Below, in pieces: positions 42,699-50,744 of a DNA stretch of 50,744 nucleotides. How positions within the stretch are numbered: position 1 is the first letter of the stretch; each line of letters starts with the position of its first letter. A program made the translations under genes and the position numbers. Source of the stretch: Gordonia desulfuricans NBRC 100010 (GTDB lineage: Bacteria > Actinomycetota > Actinomycetes > Mycobacteriales > Mycobacteriaceae). The stretch spans positions 1 through 50,744 of the forward strand of contig NZ_BCNF01000070.1 of assembly GCF_001485495.1 (NCBI RefSeq), read 5' to 3'. Under the pieces are notes generated by a model, which saw only the letters and a program-made list of their open reading frames with translations, had not been told where the DNA came from and did no database searches.

Positions 42699-43637
42699 AT
42701 GTACGACCAGAACGTCACCACTGACACCGATCCATCGGACATCGGATTCCGGATCGATCCGGTACTCGCACGAAGCTGGCTGCTGGTGAACGGCGCGCAG
42801 TATGCGCGATTCGCACCGGCTGCACGTTCGCGCGCCGACATCGTCGTCCTCGACATCGAGGACGCCGTCGCCCCCAAGGACAAGGAGGCCGCCCGCGACA
42901 ACGTGGTGCGGTGGCTCGCCGAGAAGTCCGACGACCATCCCGGCGGCGCCGGGGACTGGGTGCGCGTCAACGGTTTCGGTACCCCGTGGTGGGCCGACGA
43001 CCTCGAGGCGTTGTCGAAGACGTCGGTCGGCGGGGTCATGCTGGCGATGGTCGAGTCGATGGACCACGTCACCGAGACCGCCAAGCGGCTGCCGAACGTG
43101 CCGATCGTCGCACTGGTCGAGACCGCGCGCGGGCTGGAGCGGATCAGCGAGATCGCCACCGCCAAGGGCACCTTCCGGCTGGCATTCGGCATCGGCGACT
43201 TCCGCCGCGACACCGGCTTCGGCGACAACCCGATGACCCTGGCCTACGCGCGGTCCCGGTTCACCATCGCGGCCAAGGCGGCACACCTGCCGAGCGCGAT
43301 CGACGGACCGACGGTCGGATCGGGTGCGCTGAAGCTGTCGGAGGCCACCGCGGTGAGCGTGGAGTTCGGGATGACCGGCAAGATCTGCCTCACCCCGGAT
43401 CAGTGCCACCCGGTCAACGAGGGCCTCTCGCCGTCGCCGGACGACATCACCTGGGCGCGTGAGTTCTTCGCCGAGTTCGAGCGTGCCGGCGGCGAGATCC
43501 GCAACGGCTCGGATCTGCCGCGTATCGCCCGTGCCACCAAGATCCTGGATCTGGCCCGCGCCTACGCGGTGGTCGAGTCCGACTACGACGTCGACCCGGG
43601 CCATGTTCCGCCGCCGTCGGACACCTACCACTACTGA
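42699..43637 (+). CDS. CitE-like HpcH/HpaI aldolase family lyase
   Basis: A 312-residue TIM-barrel lyase of the CitE-like group. Motifs: RSWLLVNGAQYARFA, metal/substrate residues in VVLDIEDAVAPKDK (Glu-Asp), Arg in WVRVNGFGT, the Glu in ALVETARGLERI, and FGIGDFRRDTGF with a metal Asp. No citrate-lyase alpha or gamma subunit is nearby, so it probably cleaves or hydrolyses a malyl-CoA or citramalyl-CoA-type substrate rather than acting in citrate lyase. GAGGTAAGG lies before ATG 42699. Its stop is 38 bp from the next gene on the same strand. Confidence 0.88.
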   Translation: MYDQNVTTDTDPSDIGFRIDPVLARSWLLVNGAQYARFAPAARSRADIVVLDIEDAVAPKDKEAARDNVVRWLAEKSDDHPGGAGDWVRVNGFGTPWWADDLEALSKTSVGGVMLAMVESMDHVTETAKRLPNVPIVALVETARGLERISEIATAKGTFRLAFGIGDFRRDTGFGDNPMTLAYARSRFTIAAKAAHLPSAIDGPTVGSGALKLSEATAVSVEFGMTGKICLTPDQCHPVNEGLSPSPDDITWAREFFAEFERAGGEIRNGSDLPRIARATKILDLARAYAVVESDYDVDPGHVPPPSDTYHY

Positions 43638-43675
43638 CCGGTGAGTCGCGGTGCCACGGTGAGGGATCTACGACC

Positions 43676-45502
43676 GTGACCCGCATGCGCGTCCTGCCGG
43701 TGCTGTACCTGACCGGATTCGTGCTGGCCGCGGTGATCCTCGCGCCGCTCGCCACCCCCGGTCACCTGCTGTACCGGGATGCGGTGTCGACGCCGCGGTC
43801 GTTCGTGACCGACGCCGCGCTGGGTGTCGGCGACCTCGCTCCCCGTGCGGTGCCACAGGACTGGTTCGTCGCCCTCGCGAGTTCGGTGGTCGACGGCGGG
43901 ATCGTGGTGGTCGTGATCCTGGCGGCCGCGCTGGTGTTCGCGGCGGTCGGGTTCGGCCGGTTGGCCTTTCGGCTGGTCCCGCAGGGCGGGCGCACCGGGG
44001 CGGTGGCCGCCGCGGTGGTGTCGGTGTGGAATCCGTATGTGGCCGAACGACTCCTCCAGGGACACTGGAGCCTGCTGGTCGGGTGGGCGACGCTCGGCTG
44101 GATCATCGTCGGGGTGGCCGATCTGGGGTCGTCCGGTCTGGGGTCGTCCGGTCTGGGGTCGTCCGGTCTGGGGTCGTCCGGTCTGGGGTCGTCCGGTCTG
44201 GGGCCGTCACCGCGGTGGGTGCGGTGGGTCCAGCTCGCCGGGCTGCTCGCGGTGGCCGGGCTGACCCCCACCGGGTCGGTGCTGGCGCTGATCGTGGCGG
44301 CGGTGACCGCGGCGGCGGTGGCACCCCGGCTCCTCCCGGGTTGTGCTGTGGTGTGGCTGTTCTCGGCGTCGCCCTGGCTGGTCGCCGCGGCGGCCGGGTC
44401 GGGGTCGGTGACCTCCGACGGCACCGCGGGGGCCCGCGCGTTCGGGCTGCGGTCGGAGCCCGGCCTCGGACCGCTGGGGACCGCGTTGGGATCGGGCGGG
44501 ATCTGGAATGCCGACGCCGTCCCGGCCAGCCGCACCATGTGGTGGGCCGCGGTGGCCACCGCATGTCTGCTCGTGGTGATCGTGGTCGGGTTGGTCGGGG
44601 TGTGGCGCAGCCGGGCGTCGATGGCCGTGGCCGATCGCCGGATGCTGTGCGCCCTGGGCATTCTGGCAGCGGTGACGGTGGTCCTGGTGGCGCTGACCGC
44701 CACCGGTGCCGGCCGCACCGTACTGGGTGCGGTGATCGACGCGATCCCCGGTGCGGGCCTGCTCCGCGACGCACAGAAGTGGCTGGCGCTGGTCACCCCG
44801 CTGTTCGCGGTGGGTGCGGCCGGGGCGATCGCGGTGTTCCGACGCCATGTCCCTTCCGGTTTCGCGCTCGCGGTGGTCGGACTGCTGGTGGTCGCGCCGC
44901 TACCCGATCTGGCCTGGGGCGTCGGCGGGAAAGTGGCACCGGTGCACTATCCGGCGGACTGGCAGGCGGTTGCCGCGATGGTCCCCGCAGATCGGGGCGC
45001 GGTGGCGTTGTGGCCGTCGGATACGGTGCGCCGATACCGATTCGCCGACACCGTATCCCTCGACCCGGCGGCCCGGATGCTGGCCGCCCCGGTGATCGAG
45101 TCGGGCGAGCTCCGCGTCGACGGCGTGGTGGTCGACCCGGCCGCCCCCGATGCGCAACGGGTGGATGCGGTTCTGGCCACCGGTGGCGATCCCGCCGAGC
45201 TGGCCCGGCTCGGCGTCGGGTGGGTCCTGGTGGAACGCACGGGCTCCGAGGACATCGGCGTTCCGGACGATCTCGCCACGCGGGCACCGGTTTTCGCCGG
45301 GGACGATCTCGTCCTGTTCCAGATCGACGGCGTCCGGACCGAGCGCGCGTCGAGCACCGCACGTGCCGCCGCGTGGACAGCACACATCGTCTGGCTCACA
45401 CTCATCGTGGCCGGTACAGGTGCGGTACTCGGAGCCGCACTGGGCCGATACCGTAAGAATCCTCAGCGCCGCAGCATCTTCTGGCGCCGCAGCATCTCCT
45501 AG
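43676..45502 (+). CDS. Polytopic membrane protein, Rv0226c-like
   Basis: A 608-residue protein with about eleven hydrophobic helices over residues 1-405, then a C-terminal soluble region (about 410-555) and a final helix. The helix pattern and SVWNPYVAERLLQGHWSLLVGWA resemble GT-C-type membrane proteins, and the position next to the GT4 gene matches Rv0226c. Function unknown; a role in envelope glycan assembly is inference. The loop at residues 151-175 is five perfect GSSGL units. The start is GTG 43676. The C-terminus (RRSIFWRRSIS) is itself made of a DNA repeat. Confidence 0.85.
   Translation: MTRMRVLPVLYLTGFVLAAVILAPLATPGHLLYRDAVSTPRSFVTDAALGVGDLAPRAVPQDWFVALASSVVDGGIVVVVILAAALVFAAVGFGRLAFRLVPQGGRTGAVAAAVVSVWNPYVAERLLQGHWSLLVGWATLGWIIVGVADLGSSGLGSSGLGSSGLGSSGLGSSGLGPSPRWVRWVQLAGLLAVAGLTPTGSVLALIVAAVTAAAVAPRLLPGCAVVWLFSASPWLVAAAAGSGSVTSDGTAGARAFGLRSEPGLGPLGTALGSGGIWNADAVPASRTMWWAAVATACLLVVIVVGLVGVWRSRASMAVADRRMLCALGILAAVTVVLVALTATGAGRTVLGAVIDAIPGAGLLRDAQKWLALVTPLFAVGAAGAIAVFRRHVPSGFALAVVGLLVVAPLPDLAWGVGGKVAPVHYPADWQAVAAMVPADRGAVALWPSDTVRRYRFADTVSLDPAARMLAAPVIESGELRVDGVVVDPAAPDAQRVDAVLATGGDPAELARLGVGWVLVERTGSEDIGVPDDLATRAPVFAGDDLVLFQIDGVRTERASSTARAAAWTAHIVWLTLIVAGTGAVLGAALGRYRKNPQRRSIFWRRSIS
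44126..44200 (+). repeat. Five perfect 15-bp tandem repeats inside a coding region
   Basis: Five exact copies of GGGTCGTCCGGTCTG encode GSSGL x5 in an interhelical loop of the Rv0226c-like protein. A partial sixth (GGGCCG) follows. Unit length is a multiple of three, so copy-number change keeps the frame. Exact identity of all copies, including wobble positions, indicates recent expansion. Confidence 0.97.
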
Positions 45503-45520
45503 CGCCGCAACATCTCCTAA
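45467..45520. repeat. Three 18-bp repeats across two convergent gene ends
   Basis: Units at 45467-45484, 45485-45502 and 45503-45520 share the pattern CGCCGCARCATCTYCT followed by GG, AG and AA respectively. Unit 1 encodes RRSIFW, unit 2 ends in the TAG stop of the membrane-protein gene, and unit 3 contains the stop of the minus-strand glycosyltransferase (45517-45519). Confidence 0.85.
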
Positions 45521-46653
45521 CGCCACAAGCGCGCGAACACCGACAGCATCTCGTCGGCGGTCGCACCCCACGAGTAGCGCTGCGACTTGCGGTGTGCGGC
45601 GTCACCGAGCCGGCTCGCCTCATCCGGGTTGTCGATGAGTTTTCTGGCGGCGCTGGTGAATTCGTCGATCCCGTCGACGAGCAGACCGGTCTTGCCGTCC
45701 TCGACGGAATCCATCAGACCCACCGAACTGCGGTAGCCGATGGTCGGGACACCGTGCTGGGCGGCCTCCATCACCGCGAGCCCCCAGCCTTCCTTGCGTG
45801 AGGGCATGAGGTGCACGCGCGCCCGGGCCAGGATCTGGTGTTTGACGGTCTCGGTGACGTGTCCATGGAAGTCCACCGCCTCGTCGACGCCGAGATCGCG
45901 TGCACGGGAGATCAATTCGTCCGACCACCATCCGCCACCGATCACGTCGAGTTCCACGTCGACACCGGCGCGGCGCAGGTCGGCCAGGGCGATCAGGGCG
46001 TGTTCGACCTGTTTGTGCGGCACCAGCCGCGACAGCACACACATCCGGACCGGGCCGTCGGGCCCGGCGGGTCGCGGGGGTATGCCCGCGGGAACGGGGT
46101 CGAGCCCGTTGCGGATCACGGTGATCCGGCCGTCGTCGACGCCGAGGTCGACGAGTTCGCGTTTGGACGGGGCCGACACGGTGACGTAGTGGTTGCGGCG
46201 ATGCACCCACGGCGACACCCGGGATTCGAGGAACCAGCCGAGGTGCCCGAGCGCGCGGCCGGCGACCGGCCACTGTTCGCGATGGCAGTGGTGCACCAGC
46301 AGGATGGTCGGTGCGCGGGTGACGAGGGTGGCGAAGAACGGCATCCCGTTCTGGGTGTCGATCACGACGTCGGGGGCGTATCCGGCCAGCGGACCCCGGC
46401 CGAGACGTCCGGCGAGGATCGTCAACAGCGCACGCGGGTAGACGCCCAGGCGTCCGCCTGCGCGGAGGATGCGCACGCCGTCGCGGTGTTCGGTGCGTGG
46501 CGCCCCAGGGTACTGCGCGGTCACGAGGGTGACGTCGGAGCCGCGGGCGGCGAGCTCGCGGCCGACGCTCTCGAGGTAGCGCTCGCTGCCGCCACCCTGC
46601 GGGTGGCCGGTGTCGCGCCAGCACAGCAGCAGCACGCGGGACGGAGGAGTCAT
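45517..46653 (-). CDS. GT4 family glycosyltransferase (Rv0225-like)
   Basis: A 378-residue GT-B glycosyltransferase. N-terminal GGGSERYLESVGRELAARG, a hinge, and the C-terminal nucleotide-sugar site: VIRNGLDPV, CVLSRLVPHKQVEHAL, and the E-x7-E region SRKEGWGLAVMEAAQHGVPT. It transfers a sugar, often mannose in mycobacterial relatives, to an envelope lipid or glycan on the cytosolic side; donor and acceptor are not readable from sequence. It is convergent with the Rv0226c-like gene (14 bp between stops) and divergent from pacL. Confidence 0.92.
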   Translation of the reverse strand: MTPPSRVLLLCWRDTGHPQGGGSERYLESVGRELAARGSDVTLVTAQYPGAPRTEHRDGVRILRAGGRLGVYPRALLTILAGRLGRGPLAGYAPDVVIDTQNGMPFFATLVTRAPTILLVHHCHREQWPVAGRALGHLGWFLESRVSPWVHRRNHYVTVSAPSKRELVDLGVDDGRITVIRNGLDPVPAGIPPRPAGPDGPVRMCVLSRLVPHKQVEHALIALADLRRAGVDVELDVIGGGWWSDELISRARDLGVDEAVDFHGHVTETVKHQILARARVHLMPSRKEGWGLAVMEAAQHGVPTIGYRSSVGLMDSVEDGKTGLLVDGIDEFTSAARKLIDNPDEASRLGDAAHRKSQRYSWGATADEMLSVFARLWR

Positions 46654-46817
46654 CGGGATACAGGGTAGCCACCCGGGTGGACCGCGCGGTGCAGACCTGG
46701 ATGCCGGCGTCGTCCCGATCCATCCGAGGTGACCGGAAGGGTGCGTTCCGGCGGCGACCCGTAGTAGCGTGGAGAAGCGAGAACTCCGTTGTACGCCTTA
46801 AGGATTCGAGGAAACAC

Positions 46818-47105
46818 ATGGCAATTCACGCATGGATCGGCAGGGCGGGTACGGCGGTCGCGACCGGGTTGGTCGGCGCCGTCGCCTATGACGCGGTTCG
46901 CGCCGTCGTGCGCCGGGCACCGCTGCGCGAGGGGGCTGTGGTGGCCACGGCGTGGGGGCTGCGCGGAACGCGCAAGGCCGAGGAGGTCGCGGAGTCGGTG
47001 CGACTCAACACCGCCGACATCGTCGCCGAGGCCAAGGACCGGATCGGCGAGGAGTCCACCCCACCGGGAACCGCCGTCACCCATTCCCACGACCACGATC
47101 ACTGA
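46818..47105 (+). CDS. PacL-type metallochaperone (DUF1490)
   Basis: A 95-residue DUF1490 protein: an N-terminal membrane-inserting segment (residues about 10-30, AGTAVATGLVGAVAYDAVRA), a charged helix, and a C-terminal metal-binding tail THSHDHDH. It resembles M. tuberculosis PacL proteins (PacL1 with CtpC), whose D-L-H-D-H-D-H tail binds zinc and which scaffold the cognate P-type ATPase. GAGGAAACAC precedes ATG 46818. The ATPase start follows 3 nt after its stop, so one operon is certain in practice. The name is by analogy: which PacL paralogue is orthologous was not tested. Confidence 0.9.
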   Translation: MAIHAWIGRAGTAVATGLVGAVAYDAVRAVVRRAPLREGAVVATAWGLRGTRKAEEVAESVRLNTADIVAEAKDRIGEESTPPGTAVTHSHDHDH

Positions 47106-47108
47106 CCC

Positions 47109-49316
47109 GTGCCCGCCCCATCAGCGGCAGTCGACATCGCCGAGCTGGGCATCACGGTCCGGTCCGCGGCCGCCGGACGGATACGCCTGACCGTCCCGTG
47201 GCTGCGCGTGACCAGCCGATTCGACGCCGACCGGCGTGCGGTGGCGATCGAGGAGAGCGTCGCGCACGTCGGCGGGGTGCGCGCCGTCCACGCCTATCCG
47301 CGCACCGCATCGGTGATCGTGTGGTTGCGGGCCGACACCGACCGGGATGCCATCGACCAGGCGATCGCCGCGGCCACCGTCGTCGACCGGGCCGGGCTGC
47401 CCGACCGCGCACCGCACTCGGCCGATGTCACCAACGCCGATCTGCTGCGCATGGGAATCGGCGCCGGCGCCCTGGTCCTGCTGGGTTTCCGCCGTTACGG
47501 CTTCCGCCGCCCGCCGCTGCTCGGTCCGGCCTCACGCACCGCCGCCACCGGGGTCACGATCTTCGCCGGGTATCCGTTCCTCCGCGGCGCGCTGCGCTCG
47601 TTGCGCGGTGGGCGGGCCGGCACCGACGCCCTGGTGTCGGCGGCCACCATCGCGAGCCTGCTGCTACGCGAGAACGTCGTCGCGCTGACCGTGTTGTGGC
47701 TGCTCAACATCGGTGAGTTCCTGCAGGACCTCACCCTGCGCCGCACCCGCCGCGCCATCTCCGACCTGTTGCGCGGCACCCAGGACACCGCGTGGATGCG
47801 ACTCGACGACGGCACCGAGATCCAGGTCCCCGTCGACTCGCTGCGTGTCGGCGACGCGGTGATCGTGCACGAGCAGGTCGCCGTCGCCGTCGACGGGGTG
47901 GTGGTCGACGGTCAGGCGGTGGTCGACCAGTCCGCCCTCACCGGCGAGAACCTGCCGGTCACCAAGGATGTCGGCGACCGCGTCCAGGCCGGTTCGGTGG
48001 TGCTCACCGGACGGATCGTGATCACCGCCGACGCCGTCGGCGACGACACGTCGATCGGCCGCATCATCGGCCGGGTCGAGGAGGCGCAGCGCGACCGGGC
48101 ACCCATCCAGACCGTCGGCGAGAACTTCTCCCGGCGCTTCGTCCCCGCCTCGTTCGCGTTGTCGGCGCTGACATTGCTGGTCACCCGGGATCTGCGTCGT
48201 GCGATGACGATGCTGCTCATCGCGTGCCCGTGCGCAGTGGGGCTGTCCACCCCGACCGCCATCAGCGGTGCGATCGGCAACGGCGCCCGCCGCGGCATCC
48301 TGATCAAGGGCGGGTCACACCTGGAGGCGTCGGGGCGGATCTCGGCGATGGTCTTCGACAAAACCGGCACGCTGACCGTGGGACGTCCGGTGGTCACCAA
48401 CGTGGTGTCGTTCTCCGGCGACTGGCAGCCCGAGCAGGTCCTCGCGTATGCGGCGAGTTCGGAGATCCACTCGCGTCATCCGCTGGCCGAGGCGGTCATC
48501 CGGTCGACCGAGGAACGGCGGATCGAGATCCCCACCCACGCCGACTGCGAGGTCATCGTCGGGCTGGGTATGCGCACCCGGGCCGACGACGGCCGGGTGT
48601 TGCTGCTCGGCAATCCGTCCCTGCTCGACCGGCATGGTGTGGCGATCTCCGACGACGCCCTGGGCTGGGTGGAGCGGTTGCGACGCGCCGGTGAGACACC
48701 GCTGCTGCTCGCCGTGGACGGCACGCTGGTGGGGCTGGTCAGCCTGTCCGACGAGGTGCGGCCCGAGGCGCGGGAGGTGATCGATGCGCTGCGTGCGAGC
48801 GGTGTCACCGAGATCGCGATGCTGACCGGCGACCATCCGGTCACCGCCGCCACCATCGCCGCGCAACTGGGCATCGACCGGTGGGCGGCGGAGGTGACCC
48901 CCGACGACAAGCTGGCCGTGGTGCGCGAGCTCCAGTCGCTGGGGCACGTGGTGGCGATGGTCGGCGACGGCATCAACGACGCCCCCGCCCTGGCCGCCGC
49001 GGACATCGGCATCGCGATGGGTCTCGCCGGTACCGATGTCGCGGTGGAGACCGCCGACATCGCGCTGGCCGGCGACGATCTGCGCAAGCTGCTCGACATC
49101 CGGGACCTCGGTGCACACACCGTCGAGGTGATCCGGCAGAACTACGGCATGTCGATCGCGGTCAACGGGCTCGGGCTGGCAATCGGCGCGGGTGGTGCGT
49201 TGTCGCCGGTGCTGGCGGCGGTGCTGCACAATGCGTCGTCGGTCGCGGTGGTGCTCAACAGCTCTCGCCTCATCCGGTATCAGGTCGAGCCTGCCCGGCC
49301 CCCGCATCGCGGCTGA
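47109..49316 (+). CDS. P1B-type metal-exporting ATPase, CtpC-like
   Basis: A 735-residue heavy-metal ATPase (CtpC is about 718 aa). N-terminal soluble region without a Cys-x2-Cys metal domain (about 1-110), then transmembrane segments. The ion motif CPCAVGLSTPTAI is near 373, the phosphorylation site DKTGTLT at Asp417, HP in SEIHSRHPLAEA, and the hinge GDGINDAPALAAADIG near 619. The cognate PacL-like chaperone directly upstream supports zinc (or manganese/zinc, as debated for CtpC) efflux. The start GTG 47109 overlaps no other gene. It ends 11 bp from the convergent SRPBCC gene. Confidence 0.93.
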   Translation: MPAPSAAVDIAELGITVRSAAAGRIRLTVPWLRVTSRFDADRRAVAIEESVAHVGGVRAVHAYPRTASVIVWLRADTDRDAIDQAIAAATVVDRAGLPDRAPHSADVTNADLLRMGIGAGALVLLGFRRYGFRRPPLLGPASRTAATGVTIFAGYPFLRGALRSLRGGRAGTDALVSAATIASLLLRENVVALTVLWLLNIGEFLQDLTLRRTRRAISDLLRGTQDTAWMRLDDGTEIQVPVDSLRVGDAVIVHEQVAVAVDGVVVDGQAVVDQSALTGENLPVTKDVGDRVQAGSVVLTGRIVITADAVGDDTSIGRIIGRVEEAQRDRAPIQTVGENFSRRFVPASFALSALTLLVTRDLRRAMTMLLIACPCAVGLSTPTAISGAIGNGARRGILIKGGSHLEASGRISAMVFDKTGTLTVGRPVVTNVVSFSGDWQPEQVLAYAASSEIHSRHPLAEAVIRSTEERRIEIPTHADCEVIVGLGMRTRADDGRVLLLGNPSLLDRHGVAISDDALGWVERLRRAGETPLLLAVDGTLVGLVSLSDEVRPEAREVIDALRASGVTEIAMLTGDHPVTAATIAAQLGIDRWAAEVTPDDKLAVVRELQSLGHVVAMVGDGINDAPALAAADIGIAMGLAGTDVAVETADIALAGDDLRKLLDIRDLGAHTVEVIRQNYGMSIAVNGLGLAIGAGGALSPVLAAVLHNASSVAVVLNSSRLIRYQVEPARPPHRG

Positions 49317-49327
49317 CCGGCCGGGGG

Positions 49328-49810
49328 TCAGCCGGGATGCCCGGCCCCGGTGCGGTCGCGCTCGGCGGCCAGCACCGAGGCGAGCAGCCGCCACCGGCGA
49401 TGGCGGTGCCGGAACATCAGCCGCACGAATATCGCGGCCACCAGACCCCGGGCCCCGGATTCCACCTCCACCTCGTCGGTGTAGCGGCAGGTGGTCGCCG
49501 ATGTCGGTTCGAAGGTCAACCGGTGGTTCCACACATGGACCGGACCGCCGCGTTCGCGGGTGTAGATCTCGAGGTCGTCGAGGCGGACGATCTCGATCTG
49601 ATGTGTCCAGGACGGGATCACCCCCAGCCAGCGCACCCGGCCGCGGGCCCGGAACCCCGGTGTGACGGCGACGTCGGGCGGCGGCGCCTGCTCCATCGAG
49701 AAGCTCAGCACGGGGGCCAGCACGAACTGCATGACCTCGGGGACGGCGGCGAGTTCACGCACGCGCGCGGCGGAGAGCGGAAGGTCGGTGGTCAGGGAAA
49801 CGATCGTCAT
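49328..49810 (-). CDS. SRPBCC family ligand-binding-like protein
   Basis: A 160-residue helix-grip protein (MTIVSLTTDLPLSAARVRELAA; GVIPSWTHQIEIVRLDDLEIYT; RYTDEVEVESGARGLVAAIF), similar to actinobacterial SRPBCC cyclase/dehydrase-like proteins. GAGGAG lies 8 nt before ATG 49810; a longer reading to 49975 lacks coding character. It is convergent with the CtpC-like gene, and its 3' end includes a weak GGCCGGG/CCCGGCC inverted repeat. No ligand is evident. Confidence 0.8.
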   Translation of the reverse strand: MTIVSLTTDLPLSAARVRELAAVPEVMQFVLAPVLSFSMEQAPPPDVAVTPGFRARGRVRWLGVIPSWTHQIEIVRLDDLEIYTRERGGPVHVWNHRLTFEPTSATTCRYTDEVEVESGARGLVAAIFVRLMFRHRHRRWRLLASVLAAERDRTGAGHPG

Positions 49811-49928
49811 CGGTGACGCTCCTCTGGTCCGGGGGTGATCGGCCTGTTCGCAGCCTAACCTTTTCGACAACTGTTTTCGATAGTTCGGGGTGTCGGGCGG
49901 TCCCCGGCCACGCCCTAGACTCGACCGG

Positions 49929-50705
49929 GTGTCCAGAGCCCAGACCTCGACGCGACGGTTCGCGCAGATCGCCACCTTCCGCCGGGCCGTCGGCCTCCTC
50001 TCCGACTTCCGATTCGAGCAGACCGACCCGGCCCGGTTCTACGGCGCGCTCGCCGAGGACACCGCCCGGATGGTCGAGGCCTTCGCCGCCGACGACGCGA
50101 CCGGCGGTCTCGATGGCGCGGTGATCCTCGACGTGGGTGGCGGGCCCGGCTACTTCGCCGACGCCTTCGATGCGCGGGGTGCCCACTATCTGGCGGCCGA
50201 GCCCGATCCCGCCGAGATGCACGCCGGTGGTCTCGAGCACCGCGGTACCGTGCGGGCGTCGGGTCAGCATCTGCCGTTCGCCGACGGGTCGATGGACATC
50301 ACCCTGTCGTCCAACGTCGTCGAACACACCTCACGGCCATGGGAGATGGCCGACGAGATGATCCGTGTGACACGCCCGGGCGGGATCGTGATCGTCAGCT
50401 ACACGTTGTGGTGGGGGCCGTTCGGTGGTCACGAGATGGGGCTGACCCACTACGCGGGCGGACATCGTGCGGCTCGCTGGTACACCCGACGCCACGGTCA
50501 TCCGCCCAAGAACCTCTACGGCACTTCCCTGTTCAAGGTCACTGCCACCGAGGGACTCCGGTGGGCGAGGTCGCGCACCGATGTCGCCGACGTCGTCGCC
50601 ACCTTCCCCCGGTACGTGCCCGCATGGGCATGGTGGGTGCTGCGAATCCCGGTGTTACGCGAAGTCGTTGCCACCAATCTCGTTGTGGTGCTGCAGAAGA
50701 GTTAG
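49929..50705 (+). CDS. SAM-dependent class I methyltransferase (Rv0224c-like)
   Basis: A 258-residue methyltransferase. Motif I is VILDVGGGPGYFADAF (about residues 68-83), followed by the acidic AAEPDP loop, SGQHLPFADGSMDITLSSNV (motif II region), and MIRVTRPGGIVIVSYTLWWG (post-motif). Size and sequence resemble Rv0224c (254 aa). The substrate is unknown; its neighbours suggest an envelope lipid or glycan. The start GTG 49929 is supported by TAGACT ending 7 nt upstream (leaderless). Confidence 0.88.
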   Translation: MSRAQTSTRRFAQIATFRRAVGLLSDFRFEQTDPARFYGALAEDTARMVEAFAADDATGGLDGAVILDVGGGPGYFADAFDARGAHYLAAEPDPAEMHAGGLEHRGTVRASGQHLPFADGSMDITLSSNVVEHTSRPWEMADEMIRVTRPGGIVIVSYTLWWGPFGGHEMGLTHYAGGHRAARWYTRRHGHPPKNLYGTSLFKVTATEGLRWARSRTDVADVVATFPRYVPAWAWWVLRIPVLREVVATNLVVVLQKS

Positions 50706-50744
50706 TACCACCACCCGGTCGAGCAGCGCGACCGGCGGCGATGT

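Noticed and set aside
49319..49346. Terminator between the CtpC-like and SRPBCC genes
   Set aside because: Arms of 7 bp with a 14-nt loop inside a coding end; could be chance in this base composition.

Overview
The window is about 50.7 kb of high-GC DNA. It carries markers typical of mycolic-acid actinobacteria (Mycobacteriales): F420-dependent glucose-6-phosphate dehydrogenase, the arabinofuranosyltransferase AftD, LpqI, FadE5, FabG4, HtdX, DUF2613, DUF3068 and a PacL/CtpC-type metal exporter. Much of the right two thirds follows, in inverted orientation, the Mycobacterium tuberculosis block Rv0244c-Rv0224c. A Gordonia-like genus is my best guess, but this is inference from gene content and style, not a database result.

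Left region (1-15 kb): fgd; an ABC exporter with a SoxR-like operator in its promoter; an esterase/DUF202/small membrane protein operon; and, divergent from it, a large Pls-type membrane non-ribosomal peptide synthetase (relative of epsilon-poly-L-lysine synthetase). Next come a frameshifted gene remnant, a perfect 39-bp palindrome, an HdeD-like membrane protein, an acyl-CoA thioesterase, a secreted DUF4185 (GH183-like, possible D-arabinanase) protein, and a PAP2/DUF6153/DUF305 cluster.

Middle region (15-31.5 kb): endonuclease IV, fadE5, SRPBCC, zinc alcohol dehydrogenase, a TerD domain fused to a PD-(D/E)XK nuclease-like domain, a short-chain dehydrogenase, an aromatic-acid-type MFS transporter, a VanW protein with a structured leader, then fadA2, fabG4-htdX and a TetR gene. 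The promoters of fadE5, fadA2/fabG4 and tetR share the inverted repeat TTAC-N6-GTAA, which suggests one TetR-controlled fatty-acid regulon.

Right region (31.5-50.7 kb), mainly cell envelope: lpqI (muropeptide recycling), a universal stress protein, a degraded FUSC gene, DUF2613, aftD, an acyltransferase-3 protein overlapping aftD antisense, a DUF3068 protein, a polysaccharide-flippase-like protein, a CitE-like lyase, an Rv0226c-like membrane protein with five perfect 15-bp repeats, a GT4 glycosyltransferase, the pacL-ctpC zinc-type efflux pair, an SRPBCC protein and an Rv0224c-like methyltransferase.

Many genes have a TANNNT -10 box 6-7 nt before the start codon and are probably translated from leaderless mRNAs. 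No tRNA, rRNA, CRISPR array, insertion sequence or prophage was seen. The last 39 bases (50706-50744) hold nothing I can name.
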